In this document: positions 33,815 to 44,740 of the stretch, piece after piece
Numbering within the stretch: position 1 is the stretch's first letter
Layout of the letters: each line of letters begins with the position of its first letter
Assembly (NCBI GenBank): GCA_011799875.1
Contig: CM022303.1
Span: 733,251,765-733,315,764 of the forward strand
DNA: 64,000 bases
Reading direction: 5' to 3'
DNA from: Thinopyrum elongatum
Taxonomy: Eukaryota > Streptophyta > Magnoliopsida > Poales > Poaceae
Translations under genes and position numbers: made by a program
Notes under the pieces: model-generated
What the model was told of the DNA's origin: nothing
Database searches by the model: none
Seen by the model: the letters and a program-made list of their open reading frames with translations, nothing else

Positions 33815-34315
33815 GCTATGATAGTTGCTAATACTTTTATTCTGCAAATATCATGTTAATACTATGGTTTGATCTCATGCCATGTTTGTCAATGCTTTTA
33901 GGATTTTGCTATGTTGATATCATGTCTGCATCATATTGTCACCATGCTTCTAATGCCATATAAATGTTACATAAATAATCATTTGATCATGGAAGATTGG
34001 TAAAATTTACTCAATGATGTAATCATGATTCTACATGCTCATAAGTGTTGATGAAATGGTAAGGAGGTGGAGATGTTAAGATAAAAATTGAAGTAATAAA
34101 CATCCTCCATCGTCGATGGGATCGAGTCAGGGTGTTACTGAGCTGAACTAGATAATGTGTAACCACACTTGCCTTATGGGAGGCCCTAACTATTTCTATC
34201 GATGTGCCTTTTATTGTCATCATCCTACTGAGCAGGTTGGACGGGGTCGCTACCCTAGCCAGGTAGGAGGCATCTGACTTGTGAGAGTCTGGACTGGTTT
34301 ATAAGTCGACTGGTT
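33815..34315 (+). mobile_element. L1 continued (fourth segment)
   Basis: Non-coding, AT-rich sequence resuming after the GCTAT duplication. Interrupted at about 34316 by another BARE-like LTR. The end of L1 is not in the window. Confidence 0.45.
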
Positions 34316-34775
34316 AGTAGGAGATATGCCCTAGAGGCAATAATAATCAGTTATTATCTATCTCCAAGTTTGTAATTAATGTTTATGTTCTGTGCTATAA
34401 CTGCAAAGGTCCTTGAGCTCATATATCCATAAAGGATCAGAGAAAAACCCATGTGCATGTGTGGAATGATAAACGGTAAAATGTATTCCTAGTCGTGCCT
34501 CTAAGACTAGCTCAAGTGTTGCAAGATGATTATGTTTTCCTGATCATGGCATGTCTATGCTGGCAAATTTGAGGATACAATGTTAGAAGAACACTAGTGT
34601 TGAATCGACCCAATTGATGTTATGCAATGAGATAAATTCACCATGAGTTAATAGTTTTATAACACAAAGAAAGTTATACGTTTGCATAATTCCTTAGACC
34701 ATGAGAGTAACGAGTTCCTTCATATTTGCTTCATGAACTTTTGGGTTTGTTAAACGTCATCTGTAATAGGGTGGC
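34316..34775 (+). mobile_element. partial BARE/Angela-like LTR, third plus-strand copy
   Basis: It begins AGTAGGAGATATGCC (TG changed to AG) and follows the first 460 bases of the solo LTRs at 26586 and 31616 with more divergence. At 34776 it is interrupted by a TGATATGTCTCC LTR; GTGGC (34771-34775) is the expected left target duplication. The remainder lies outside the window. Confidence 0.7.
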
Positions 34776-36040
34776 TGATATGTCTCCAACGTATCTATAA
34801 TCTTTTATTGTTCCATGCTATTATATTATCTATCTTGGATGTTTTATATGCATTTATATGCTATTTTATATGATTTTTGGGACTAACCTATTAACCTAGA
34901 GCCCAGTGCCAGTTTCTGTTTTTTCCTTGTTTTTGAGCTTCGCAGAAAAGGAATATCAAACGGAGTCCAATTGACCTGAAAATCCACGGAGAATATTTTT
35001 GGAAAATATAAAAAATACTGGAATGAAAAGATTTCGGAGAAGAGTCCCGAGGCCACCACAAGGGTGGAGGGCGCGCCCCCCCTAGGGCGCGCCACCCCTC
35101 CTTGTCGTCGCTTCGTGGGCCCCCTTGACTTGTGCCCGACGCCAACACCTCCTATAAATCCCAAAACCTCCAGAACATAACCTAGATCGGGAGTTCCGCC
35201 GCCGCAAGCCTCTGTAGCCACCAAAAACCAATCGGGACCCTGTTCCGGCACCCTGCCGGAGGGGGAAATCATCACCGGTGGCCATCTTCATCATCCCGGC
35301 GCTCTCCATGACGAGGAAGGAGTAGTTCACCCTCGGGGCTGAGGGTATGTACCAGTAGCTATGTGTTTGATCTCTCTCTCTCTCTCATGTTCTTGATTTG
35401 ACACGATCTTGATGTACCGCGAGCTTTGCTATTATAGTTGGATCTTATGATGTTTCTCCCCCTCTATCTTCTTGTAATGGATTGAGTTTTCCCTTTGAAG
35501 TTATTTTATCGGATTGAGTCTTTAAGGATTTGAGAACACTTGATGTATGTCTTGCATGTGCTTATCTGTGGTGACAATGGGATATTCACGTGATCTACTT
35601 GATGTATGTTTTGGTGATCAACTTGCGGGTTCTGTGACCTTGTGAACTTACGCATAGGGGTTGGCACACGTTTTCGTCTTGACTCTCCGGTAGAAACTTT
35701 GGGGCACTCTTTGAAGTTCTTTGTGTTGGTTTGAATAGATGAATCTGAGATTGTGTGATACATATCGTATAATCAAACCCGCGGATACTTGTGGTGACAT
35801 TGGAGTATCTAGGTGACATTAGGGTTTTGGTTGATGTGTGTCTTAAGGTGTTATTTTAGTACGAACTCTAGGGCTGTTTGTGGCACTTATAGGAATAGCC
35901 CAATAGATCGATCAGAAAGAATAACTTTAAGGTGGTTTCGTACCCTACAATAATCTCTTCGTTTGTTCTCCGCTATTAGTGACTTTGGAATGACTCTTTG
36001 TTGCATGTTGAGGGATTGTTATATGATCTAATTATGTTAT
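34776..36040 (+). mobile_element. partial Gypsy-type LTR beginning TGATATGTCTCCAACG
   Basis: The start TGATATGTCTCCAACGTATC is that of an abundant Triticeae LTR family, not named here. A TATA-like CTATAAATCCC occurs near 35150 and a CT dinucleotide run near 35371-35386. It is cut at 36040 by element A, so its second half is not visible. No coding capacity is recognised. Confidence 0.65.
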
Positions 36041-37561
36041 TGTAAGTGCATCTAGTGCCCCTTAGTGATTTTGGTGTATTGAAGACTTATAGGTTAAGGG
36101 TCTAATGTGTTTGTGAGTGTACACAGGTCTATAAGTCTATGAGGAGTTTGTTAATTACGATGAATGTCGACCCCTAAAAATGAATGTCTTCAACTGAAGA
36201 ATTTGGTTTTCTTGAAGACTTTGAAAGTGAAGAAATTGGTGTGACCCTGAAGACTTGATATTCATGCGAGGATTATGAAGCGTGAAGACTTTTGTTTTCG
36301 TAGTTTCATTTTCTTCTTCTTGAGTCATAGGAAACACCGTACTGTTAAAGGGGGTCGAGGTAAAACTAAGGAAAAATTTCCAAGTGATGCTCAACTCAAA
36401 ATCCTACACCTACCCAATCCTTTCGAGTGAAGCCATTGGAAATCTCATACAGTTTAGTCAAGTTCTTCAGTGACAGAGACGAAGTTCTTCTGTTCTCTGA
36501 GGAATTTGTTCTGACTGAGGAGTTAGAAATTCGCCAGTGCGGATTGCCTACAAGTGAGGATTATGATAGCCCTGAGGAATTTGATACTCAAATTTCTGAC
36601 CGTTGCTGTGCTACGTGCCAGCTGTCCCAAAATATCTACCCACCTAACGGTCATATCATTGAAGGGCATTTATGTCTTATCATGTTGGGCTGCTCCCTAG
36701 GCTAAAAATAGCCGCCCTCTACAACCACTAGCTGGTTGGCTGCTCCGAGAGATAGATTGACACTTGTCATTTAGAGCATCCCATCCTCCGAGGACTTTGA
36801 GCGAAAATCATCAAGTGAGGAAAAACCCAGACACCTACAAACCCAAAGTGATTGAGCATCACTGAAGAGATTGTTCCTATGTGGAACCGACGCTTGTTAC
36901 CTTTGAGGACTGTGCATCCTCCAGACGGTTAGGCGTCATGGTCTAGAGCATCCAAGAGGAAATTGTGGATTGCCGAGTGACCGAGTATGTGAAGGTTTGG
37001 AAGTCACCTGAAGACTTACCACGAGTGGTTGGGCGAGGTCTGTGTGACCTTAGCTCAAGGAGAATACGGTGAGGACTAGGTGTCCTGGACTGTGTGTTCA
37101 GGACTGGGTGTCCGGGACTGTGTGTCCTCAGGTTTAAATACCTAGCCGCTCCAACCAGACGTACAACTGTCACAGCAGTTGGAACCGGTCTACCAAATCA
37201 GTGTCTTCACCGAGCTACTGGTTCTATTTCCTCAACCCTTTCATTTCCTCGCATACTTGCTATGTATTTGATCATTACTGTTTGAAGACTTTGTCTGAAG
37301 ACTTTCTCAATTTCCTCAGTTCAAATTCTTCAGTCAGTTTGTCTTCAGCCTGCTTATCCTGTGTTTACGCTACTCGTACTCTGTGCTTGTTTTCATTTCA
37401 TCATGATGACTGTGCTACTGCTCTGTTATGCTTGCATCTGAGTACTCATTCTGCTGCTAAGTAGTTCGTCGCTTAGGAATTTCCTCACCTTGAAATTCCT
37501 CAGTGACGAATTTGTAAAAATCGCCTATTCACCCCCCTCTAGTCGATATAACGCACTTTCA
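36041..37561 (+). repeat. 5' LTR of element A
   Basis: It starts TGTAAGTGCATCTAGTG and ends ATATAACGCACTTTCA (1521 bp). It matches, in reverse, 44741-46257 and 61136-62665. The motif GAAGACTT recurs many times. A TATA-like CTAAAAATAG near 36703 is CTATAAATAG-like in other copies. Confidence 0.9.
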
Positions 37562-37563
37562 AT

Positions 37564-37575
37564 TGGTATCAGAGC
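37564..37575 (+). other. primer-binding site of element A (initiator Met tRNA)
   Basis: TGGTATCAGAGC lies two bases after the 5' LTR end. Confidence 0.9.
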
Positions 37576-37628
37576 AAGGTACTCCCTTGTTCTGTGTGAT
37601 TTTGGTTTAACCACCTGGAGTTTTAGTT

Positions 37629-40166
37629 ATGTCGACTGCAGGCATGATCAAGGTCTCAGCTGGGTGTCCTACCTTCGATGGGATGGACTACCCCTACTGG
37701 AAGAACAAGATGCGCATGCATCTTGAGGCAATTGACAACGACCTCTGGTATGTTGTGGAAAAGGGTGTTCCCTCTGTCACTCCTTCCGTAAACGCTGCTG
37801 ATGTGAAGAGATTCAAGCAACTCGACTCTCAAGCGAAGAATATCATATGTGGCCATCTGAGCAAAGGGTAGTATGGCAGAGTGAGTGCTTTGGAGACAGC
37901 TAAGCTTATCTGGGATAGGCTTTCCAAGGTCAACGAAGGAGTCTCAACTCAATGTGACTCTCGAGTTGACGTTCTTCGCAATCTCTTCAACCGCTTCAAA
38001 AGACTCGACAACGAAAATGTTCAGCAAACCTTTGATCGCCTCACTAACATTTCAAACGAGCTTCAAGCACTGGGTGCCACTGACATCACCGACCATGAGG
38101 TGGTGAAGAAATTGCTGAGGTCACTCGATTCTTCATTCGATACACTGGCACTGATGATTCAAGAACGTGGTGACTACAAGTCACTTGATCCTGCTGATAT
38201 CCTCGAGAGGCTAAATACTCATGAATTCCAACTAGCTGAGAAGAGAGATCTCTACGGACCGAGCTATGGTAGATCTCGTGCACTGAAAGCCAAGGCAGTC
38301 TCTGAATCTGAAGATGAAGATTCTGGTAGCAGCCTTGGTGATCCTGAAGAACTGAGTTAGGAGCTAGCAATGCTCGTGAGGAAATTCCAGAAGTTCTCTA
38401 GACATGGCCGATTTGGAAAATCCTCAAGAGGTGATGACATGAAATCAGATTCCTCATCCCGTGATTACAAGAAGAGAACTTGCCATAAATGCAAGAAACC
38501 TGGTCACTACATTACTGATTGTCCTCAGTGGGAGAAGGAATCAAAGAAGAAGAAATACAAGGATGATAGTTCAGATGACTCTAAGAGGAAGAAGAAATCT
38601 TCAAAGTCCTCATCGTCAAGATCTTCAAAGTCTTCATCTCACAAGAAGAGCAGCTCCAAGAAAGCTCGGGCATTCATTGGCAAGGAAATGGACTCTAAAG
38701 CTGAATCTGAGGAACATGAGGAAGAGGAGGCATCTGAGGAGTCAGACTCTGGTGTGGCGAGCCTAGCCCTCGCTACTGCTTACGTTAGCAAGTCCATCTT
38801 CAACACTGAGGAAAATGGCTTCCCCAACACTGCTGATGACGGCAACGATGACTATGCTCCCACCTATTGCTTCATGGCAAAAGGTGCCAAGGTACTCAAA
38901 TATCCCTCCTCTGAATCAAGTGAGGATGAATCTGATGATAACCTCAAACCCAGCTATTCCAAACTTGCTAATATTGCTGTTAAACAACAAAAGGCTTTGG
39001 AAAATGTTCAAAATATGCTAGACAAAAGCGATGATCTGTTAGGTGAGGAAATGGATCGAACTCAAACACTGACTGATAATCTTCAGCAACTACAGTCTAA
39101 GTTTGACAACCTTCAAGGTCGTCATGAAACTCTCCTAGCCGATCATGAGAAGCTTTCTTATGAATTTCTTCAAAGAAAGCAAGATCTTGAGAAGCTAAGG
39201 GTGAGTCATGAAGATCTTCAGAAGGAAAATGATTCTTTGCTTGCTCAACAGATCAGTTCCGCTCAGGAAGAATTTATTCCACCATGCTTGAAATGCATTG
39301 AACGTGAAACTGCTAATTCTTCACCTGAATGTTCAAATGCTTCCATTGCTGCAAATTCTTCAACTATCTCTGTGGTCACAAATTCCTCATCTGAGGATAC
39401 CACTAGTATCACTGACGAAAATGCAGGGTTGAAGGAATTGTATGTGACAGGCATGTACAAAAGCCTCAAAGGGCATCAGACTCTTTGTGATGTGCTCAAA
39501 AAGCAGATCTTGAACAGGAACCCTAGGAAAGAGGGTATTGCCTTTGAGAGGAAACTCAATGCTGATGGAACCTACTGGAAACCGGAGCAGTATCCCAAAA
39601 CCTGATGGGTTGCTGCGAAGGGACCTCCCGTAGATCCATCCACTTTATCTGGCTTTACTTGTGAATCCTCATATTCATCTGATGAGTCATTTGACTCCAA
39701 CTATAAACTGTTCAAAAATCAGAATGGTGAGGTATTTGCTAGATATGTTGGATCTAACTGCAGGAATGGTCCCCCTATGAAGAAAATCTGGGTTCCCAAA
39801 AAGTGCCTTGAAAGTCTTCAGGTGAATGTCCTCATGACACCACCTGTGAAGAATAAGAACCCCAGATCAAATTCTTCATATGAATCAAATTCCTCACATG
39901 GATCAAAGTCCTCACATGAACATCATCGTGCTAACACTTCTGTTTCGCAGGGAAAGCCTAAGGGCTATGAATATATGCATTATTCTTCAAACCATTATGT
40001 TCATAAGTCCTCGAAGAATTTCTCTGCTTATTAATATGCTTACCCTAACCCCTCTTATGTGAAACGAAGTGGTCTGGCGTCTATGCCACCTTTCTCTTAT
40101 GGAGCTCGCAGAATGATGAACTCTTTGCCACCCCTCCAGATGTGGGTGGTGAAGGAAAGGAACTAA
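37629..40166 (+). pseudogene. Element A gag, Copia type with CCHC knuckle and coiled coil, four in-frame stops
   Basis: One frame runs from ATG 37629 to TAA 40164-40166, broken by TAG 37869-37871, TAG 38358-38360, TGA 39603-39605 and TAA 40032-40034, with no frameshift. Its order is: N-terminal Copia gag (FDGMDYPYWKNKMRMHLEA, LIWDRLSKVNEG, QTFDRLTNISNELQALG), a basic region, the zinc knuckle CHKCKKPGHYITDC, a Lys/Ser-rich stretch, an acidic stretch, and a heptad-rich coiled coil (LLGEEMDRTQTLTDNLQQL onward). It ends with a Ser/Asn-rich tail and WVPKKCL. The coiled-coil extension is characteristic of the SIRE lineage. No functional Gag can be made without readthrough. Confidence 0.85.
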
Positions 40167-40405
40167 TCTCTTATGTAGGGTCAGGTCTCCAGACGAACTA
40201 AATCGTCTGAAGAATTTGCTGGAGACCTGAAATGCTTGAAAGGACGCAAGCTAATCATGAAGAAATGATTTATTCATTTCTCACGTCCTCACATTGCTAT
40301 ATATACATATGTTGCTTTAATTGATGAAATATGTCTGATGAATTTGATGTCATATTCTTCACTCTGAAGTATATGAGTTCGTAAGATGCACTAATTCATC
40401 TGCAG
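40167..40405 (+). other. gag-pol junction of element A, possible intron remnant
   Basis: A 240-base AT-rich stretch separates the gag stop from the first protease codons. It ends with a T-rich tract and TTCATCTGCAG directly before GATGATTTACC, a good 3' splice acceptor, and from there the pol frame is open. No strong donor is obvious upstream. Confidence 0.4.
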
Positions 40406-43400
40406 GATGATTTACCCAAAGCTACTGAGTGGGTCCTCGACAGTGGATGTAAAAATCACATGACCGGTGACAAGAGCTTACTGATGAACACTCCTTTATC
40501 TCCATCACACTTGAAGCATATCACCTACGCTGACAAAGGCAAAAGCAAGGTATTGGGTCTAGGTAGGGTTGCAATCTCAAAGGATCGACACATGGATAAA
40601 GTCATGCTTGTCGAGTCCCTCGGATTCAACCTCATGTCTGTCTCAATGCTTTGTGATCTTGATATGGTTGTTGTCTTTGGCAAATATCGTTGCTTAGTGC
40701 TCATGGAATCTGACAATTCCAAAGTCTTCGAAGGCTTTAGGAGAGGAGACTTGTATATTGTTGATTTCTCTGTAGGACCACAGCCTGCCACTTGTCTACT
40801 TGCTAAAGCTTCAGAAGGCTGGCTATGGCATCGACGACTGGGTCATGCTGGCATGAGGAACTTACACACGCTCGTGAAGAAAAAGCACGTCATTGGCATC
40901 GAGGGTGTCAAATTCCTCAAAGATCATCTTTGTGGGGCTTGTGAGGCTGGAAAGATGACCAGAGCCAAGCACCCCTCGAAGACTATCATGACTACTTCTC
41001 GTCCTTTTGAATTGCTTCATATGGATCTCTTTGGGCCTACTCATTATGCCACACTAACAAATGCAGCATCTCTATATGGCTTTGTCATTGTTGATGACTA
41101 TTCTCGTTACACATGGGTGCATGTCATTACTTACAAGACTGAAGTGCAGGAAGTCTTCAGACGATTTTCCTCAAGGGCTTCGACGAATTTCGGCGTGAAG
41201 ATCAAGCATATACGTAGTGACAATGGGACTGAGTTCAAGAATACTGGTCTTGATGACTATCTCGATGAACTTGGTATTACTCATGAGCTATCTGCCCCAT
41301 ACACTCCTCAGCAGAATGGCGTTGTGGAGCGCAAGAACAGGACTCTTGTTGAGATGGCTCGCACCATGCTTGATGAATACAAGACACCTCGTCACTTCTG
41401 GCCTGAGGCAATTGATACTGCAGGCCACATCATCAACAGGGTATATCTTCACAAATTCTTCAAGAAGACCTCATATGAACTCCTCACTGACAAGAAACCC
41501 AATGTGATTTATTTCAAAGTCTTCGGTGCTAAATGCTGGATTAGAGATCCACATCACAATTCTAAATTTGCACCGAAAGCACATGAAGGTTTTATGCTTG
41601 GTTACGGAAAGGACTCGCACACCTACAGGGTCTTCAATGCCTATCACAACAAGGTTGTTGAAACTGTAGATGTGCGGTTCGATGAAACTAACGGCTCACA
41701 AAGAAAGCACCTACCTCCTGTGCTAGATGAAAAGACACCTGAGGAAACCATCAAGTTCAAAGCTACTGAGGATGTCATTCCTACCGAAGAATCTGCTGAA
41801 GAAATCATTCCAGAACATGAAGAACAGCATGCTGGCGCATCTGAAGAAAATGGCTCTGAAGAAAATGCTGAGCCAAATCAAAGTCGTCAACCTACTCATC
41901 CCCGCGTTGCAAATGAAGTACAGATTGAGAGAATCATCGACGACATCAACGCACCAGGTCCTCTGACTCGCTCAAAAGCTTCACATTTATCTAACTTTTG
42001 TGGGCATTTTGCTTTCGTCTCTATCACAGAGCCCACCAAAGTTGATGAGGCATTTCTGGAGCCTGAATGGATTCAAGGAATGCAAGAGGAATTACATCAA
42101 TTCAAGCTGAACAATGTGTGGGAGCTTGTCAAGCGACCGGACCCATGCAAGCACAATATCATCGGTACCAAATGGATCTACTGCAACAAGCAAGATGAAA
42201 ATGGCCTAGTGGTGAGGAACAAGGCTCGTCTTGTAGCTCAAGGCTACACACAGGTTGAAGGAATTGATTTCGATGAGACTTTTGCACCTGTTGCTAGACT
42301 TGAGGCTATTCGCATATTGCTTGCTTATGCTAAACCATCATAATATCATCTTATATCAAATGGATGTGAAAAGTGCATTCCTCAATGGTAAGCTTGAGGA
42401 AGAAGTATATGTTGCTCAACCCCCAGGTTTTGAAGATCCTAAACATCCTGACAAAGTCTTCAGACTCAATAAGGCCCTCTATGGCCTAAAGCAGGCCCCT
42501 CGGGCGTGGTATGATACTCTGAAGGAATTCCTCATGAAGAAAGGCTTCAAACCCGGTTCACTCGACCCAACTCTTTTCACCAAAACCTATGATGATGAAT
42601 TATTCGTGTGCCAAATATATGTTGATGATATTATCTTTGGCTGTACTAACCAACATTACAGTGACGAATTTGCTTACATGATGAGTGAGGAATATCAAAT
42701 GTCCATGATGGGAGAATTGAAATTCTTCTTAGGTCTTCAAATTCGTCAACAACATAATGGCATTTTCATTTCTCAAGAGAAATACCTCAAGGACGTTCTG
42801 AGAAAATTCGGTATGCAAGAATGCAGAGGCGTCAAAATCCCTATGCCCACAAATGGCCATCTATGCACTGATGAAAATGGAATAGACTTCGATCAAAAGG
42901 TATACCGCTCCATGATTGGTTCTTTATTGTACCTATGTGCATCTAGGCCGGATATTATGCTTAGTGTTCGCATGTGTGCCCGTTTTCAAGCTACACCGAA
43001 GGAATCACACCATAAGGCTGTGAAACATATTCTTCGATATCTAGCTCACACTCCAACACTTGGATTATGCTATCCCAAGGGCTCGGCTTTTGATCTCATT
43101 GGATATTCTGACTCTGACTATGCCGTTGATCGTGTGGACCGCAAGTCAACTTCAGGCACATGCCATTTCCTCGGACGATCCTTAGTACGTTGGTCCTCGA
43201 AGAAGCAGAACTGCGTACCACTCTCTACTGCTGAAGCTGAGTATATTGCTGCTGGTTCTTGCTGTGCTCAATTGCTATGGATGAAGCAAACCCTCAAGGA
43301 CTACGGCATCAATGTGAAGAATGTGCCACTCTACTGCGACAACGAGAGTGCCATCAAAATTGCTCATAACCCAGTTCAGCACTCGAAGACAAAGCACATC

Positions 43401-43571
43401 GAGATTCGTCATCATTTTCTTCGAGATCATGTGTTGAAGGGTGACATCTCTATTGATCCCGTGAAGTCTGAAGAACAGCTAGCGGATATCTTCACAAAGC
43501 CCTTGGATGAGAAGAGATTTAGCAAGTTGCGGTGTGAGCTAAATATCTTAGAATCTTCGAATGTCCTTTGA
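40406..43571 (+). pseudogene. Element A pol: protease, integrase, reverse transcriptase, RNase H; one frameshift
   Basis: Order: protease with [16 protein letters not shown]-pre-integrase zinc domain ([21 protein letters not shown]); integrase core with [18 protein letters not shown] and [13 protein letters not shown] (D,D,E residues); RT with [36 protein letters not shown] and catalytic YVDDIIFG; RNase H with [22 protein letters not shown] and [13 protein letters not shown]. The order integrase before RT identifies Copia. The frame is open from 40406 to about 42335. There an extra A (TAAACCATC against TAACCATC in the copies at 55199 and 59878) shifts it, and the rest is open from 42330 to the stop at 43569-43571. 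Otherwise it is well preserved. Confidence 0.92.
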
Positions 43572-44740
43572 AAAGGACACACATCCTAACACTTATGCAA
43601 ATTGATGACTTAGATGTGCAACACACGAAGAAACGTTTTTCTTCAATCAATGAAGACTAACCCTCTAAGTGTGAAGAAATTAATGAAGAATTTGATTCTC
43701 AGAGCCCTACGACAATTGTACGCGGTGTCTGAAATCATCATTCTTACACGGTGGGTCACGCCACCACAAAAAGTTGAAAATCTTCAAAATTTGAGTTTTT
43801 CATCATTGTGCAAATTCTTCAAATTTTCAAATTCTTCAACTTTGCAAAATCTTAACTCTTTCCGTCTATGTTCTTCATTGACTATATATATATATTTGAG
43901 TTTTTTGTCCTCTACAGCATTCACTTATTGCTAATTCTTCAAGTTGTGTTTCTTCTAAGTGAATGTGATCGGACCCGTTCCCCCTCAATGCTAAACTCAA
44001 TCCAGTCCGTTCACAAATTCTTCATGTGCGTTCTATTTGAAACCCGTTCAAAGTCTTCACTGTGTCCTTGACAGCTGAAGAATTTGCGAACGAAACATTA
44101 AAATATTCTTATCTGAATTTTCGGCTTTTGCCGTTCAAACCGTTCCTTATCCCTCGATAAGATTTATCTATTCACCCTCGATCTAACACGATCTCCACTT
44201 CACAGTTCGTGGGTGACACATGTCGCTAGGATGAGAAGGGTCAGGGGCACGTTTGTCCATTTTCTTCGAACGAGCGGTTTTTCACCTCTGCTATAAATAC
44301 CCCTCACCCTCCTCAGAGCTCATTTACCCCGCTCGATCTTACTCCCTCGCTCGAGCTCTTAGACCTAGCGCCGCCGCTACACTCCATCATCGTCGGTGAG
44401 GAAGAGCTTCACTGCCTCGACCTCGTCGCCGTCGTACTCACGCCGGCCGCGGAAATCCTCACTCCGCCGCCGCCGTAGCTGTTTTCCATCGCCAAGTTAG
44501 GGCGTGGAAGATCTGAACGGACGAACATCTCCACTGCCAGTCTCAGTTCGTCGTGTTCTTCGTCAAGGGTAAATAAAATTTATTTTTACTGCCCTTGTTG
44601 ATTCTGATGATTTCCACAAAATCTTCAAAAGGTGTTTATTCTTCAACTTTCATGTTCTTAAACACCAACCTGCTTCTGTTTCTCTAAGCAACGTTTTTCT
44701 TCAAGATTCCTCAATTTTGTGGATTTTCAATCTACACAAC
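43572..44740 (+). other. Element A pol-ORF2 spacer and leader, cut by element B
   Basis: Begins with a TTCAAAGGAC-like region after the pol stop, then AT-rich sequence with a TA run near 43885-43900, then promoter-like sequence around the TATA box at 44292-44299. A CT-rich leader, GC-rich segment and a GTAAATAAAATTT donor-like site (near 44569) follow. It is homologous, in inverse orientation, to 50660-50909 plus 57739-58644. There is no protein-coding frame of note. Confidence 0.75.
44292..44299 (+). promoter_or_regulatory. internal TATA box upstream of ORF2 (element A)
   Basis: TATAAATA sits in CTCTGCTATAAATACCCCTC, followed within 40 bases by the CT-rich sequence CTCGATCTTACTCCCTCGCT, a usual transcription-start context in grasses. 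It is conserved in the other copies at 57134 (+) and 57917 (-). Confidence 0.6.

Larger units (their letters stand above)
36041..44740 (+). mobile_element. Element A: SIRE/Maximus-type Copia retrotransposon, 5' portion
   Basis: It consists of a 5' LTR (36041-37561), a Met-tRNA primer-binding site, gag (37629-40166), pol (40406-43571) in Copia order (protease, integrase, RT, RNase H), and a 1.17-kb spacer. At 44740/44741 it is interrupted by element B in the opposite orientation, so its ORF2 and 3' LTR are not in the window. The left target duplication is probably GTTAT (36036-36040). The long spacer and large third ORF seen in the sister copy B are typical of the SIRE/Maximus lineage. Confidence 0.85.

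Noticed and set aside
37564..37575. tRNA-like match TGGTATCAGAGC
   Set aside because: It is a 12-base primer-binding site complementary to a tRNA end, with no tRNA gene around it.
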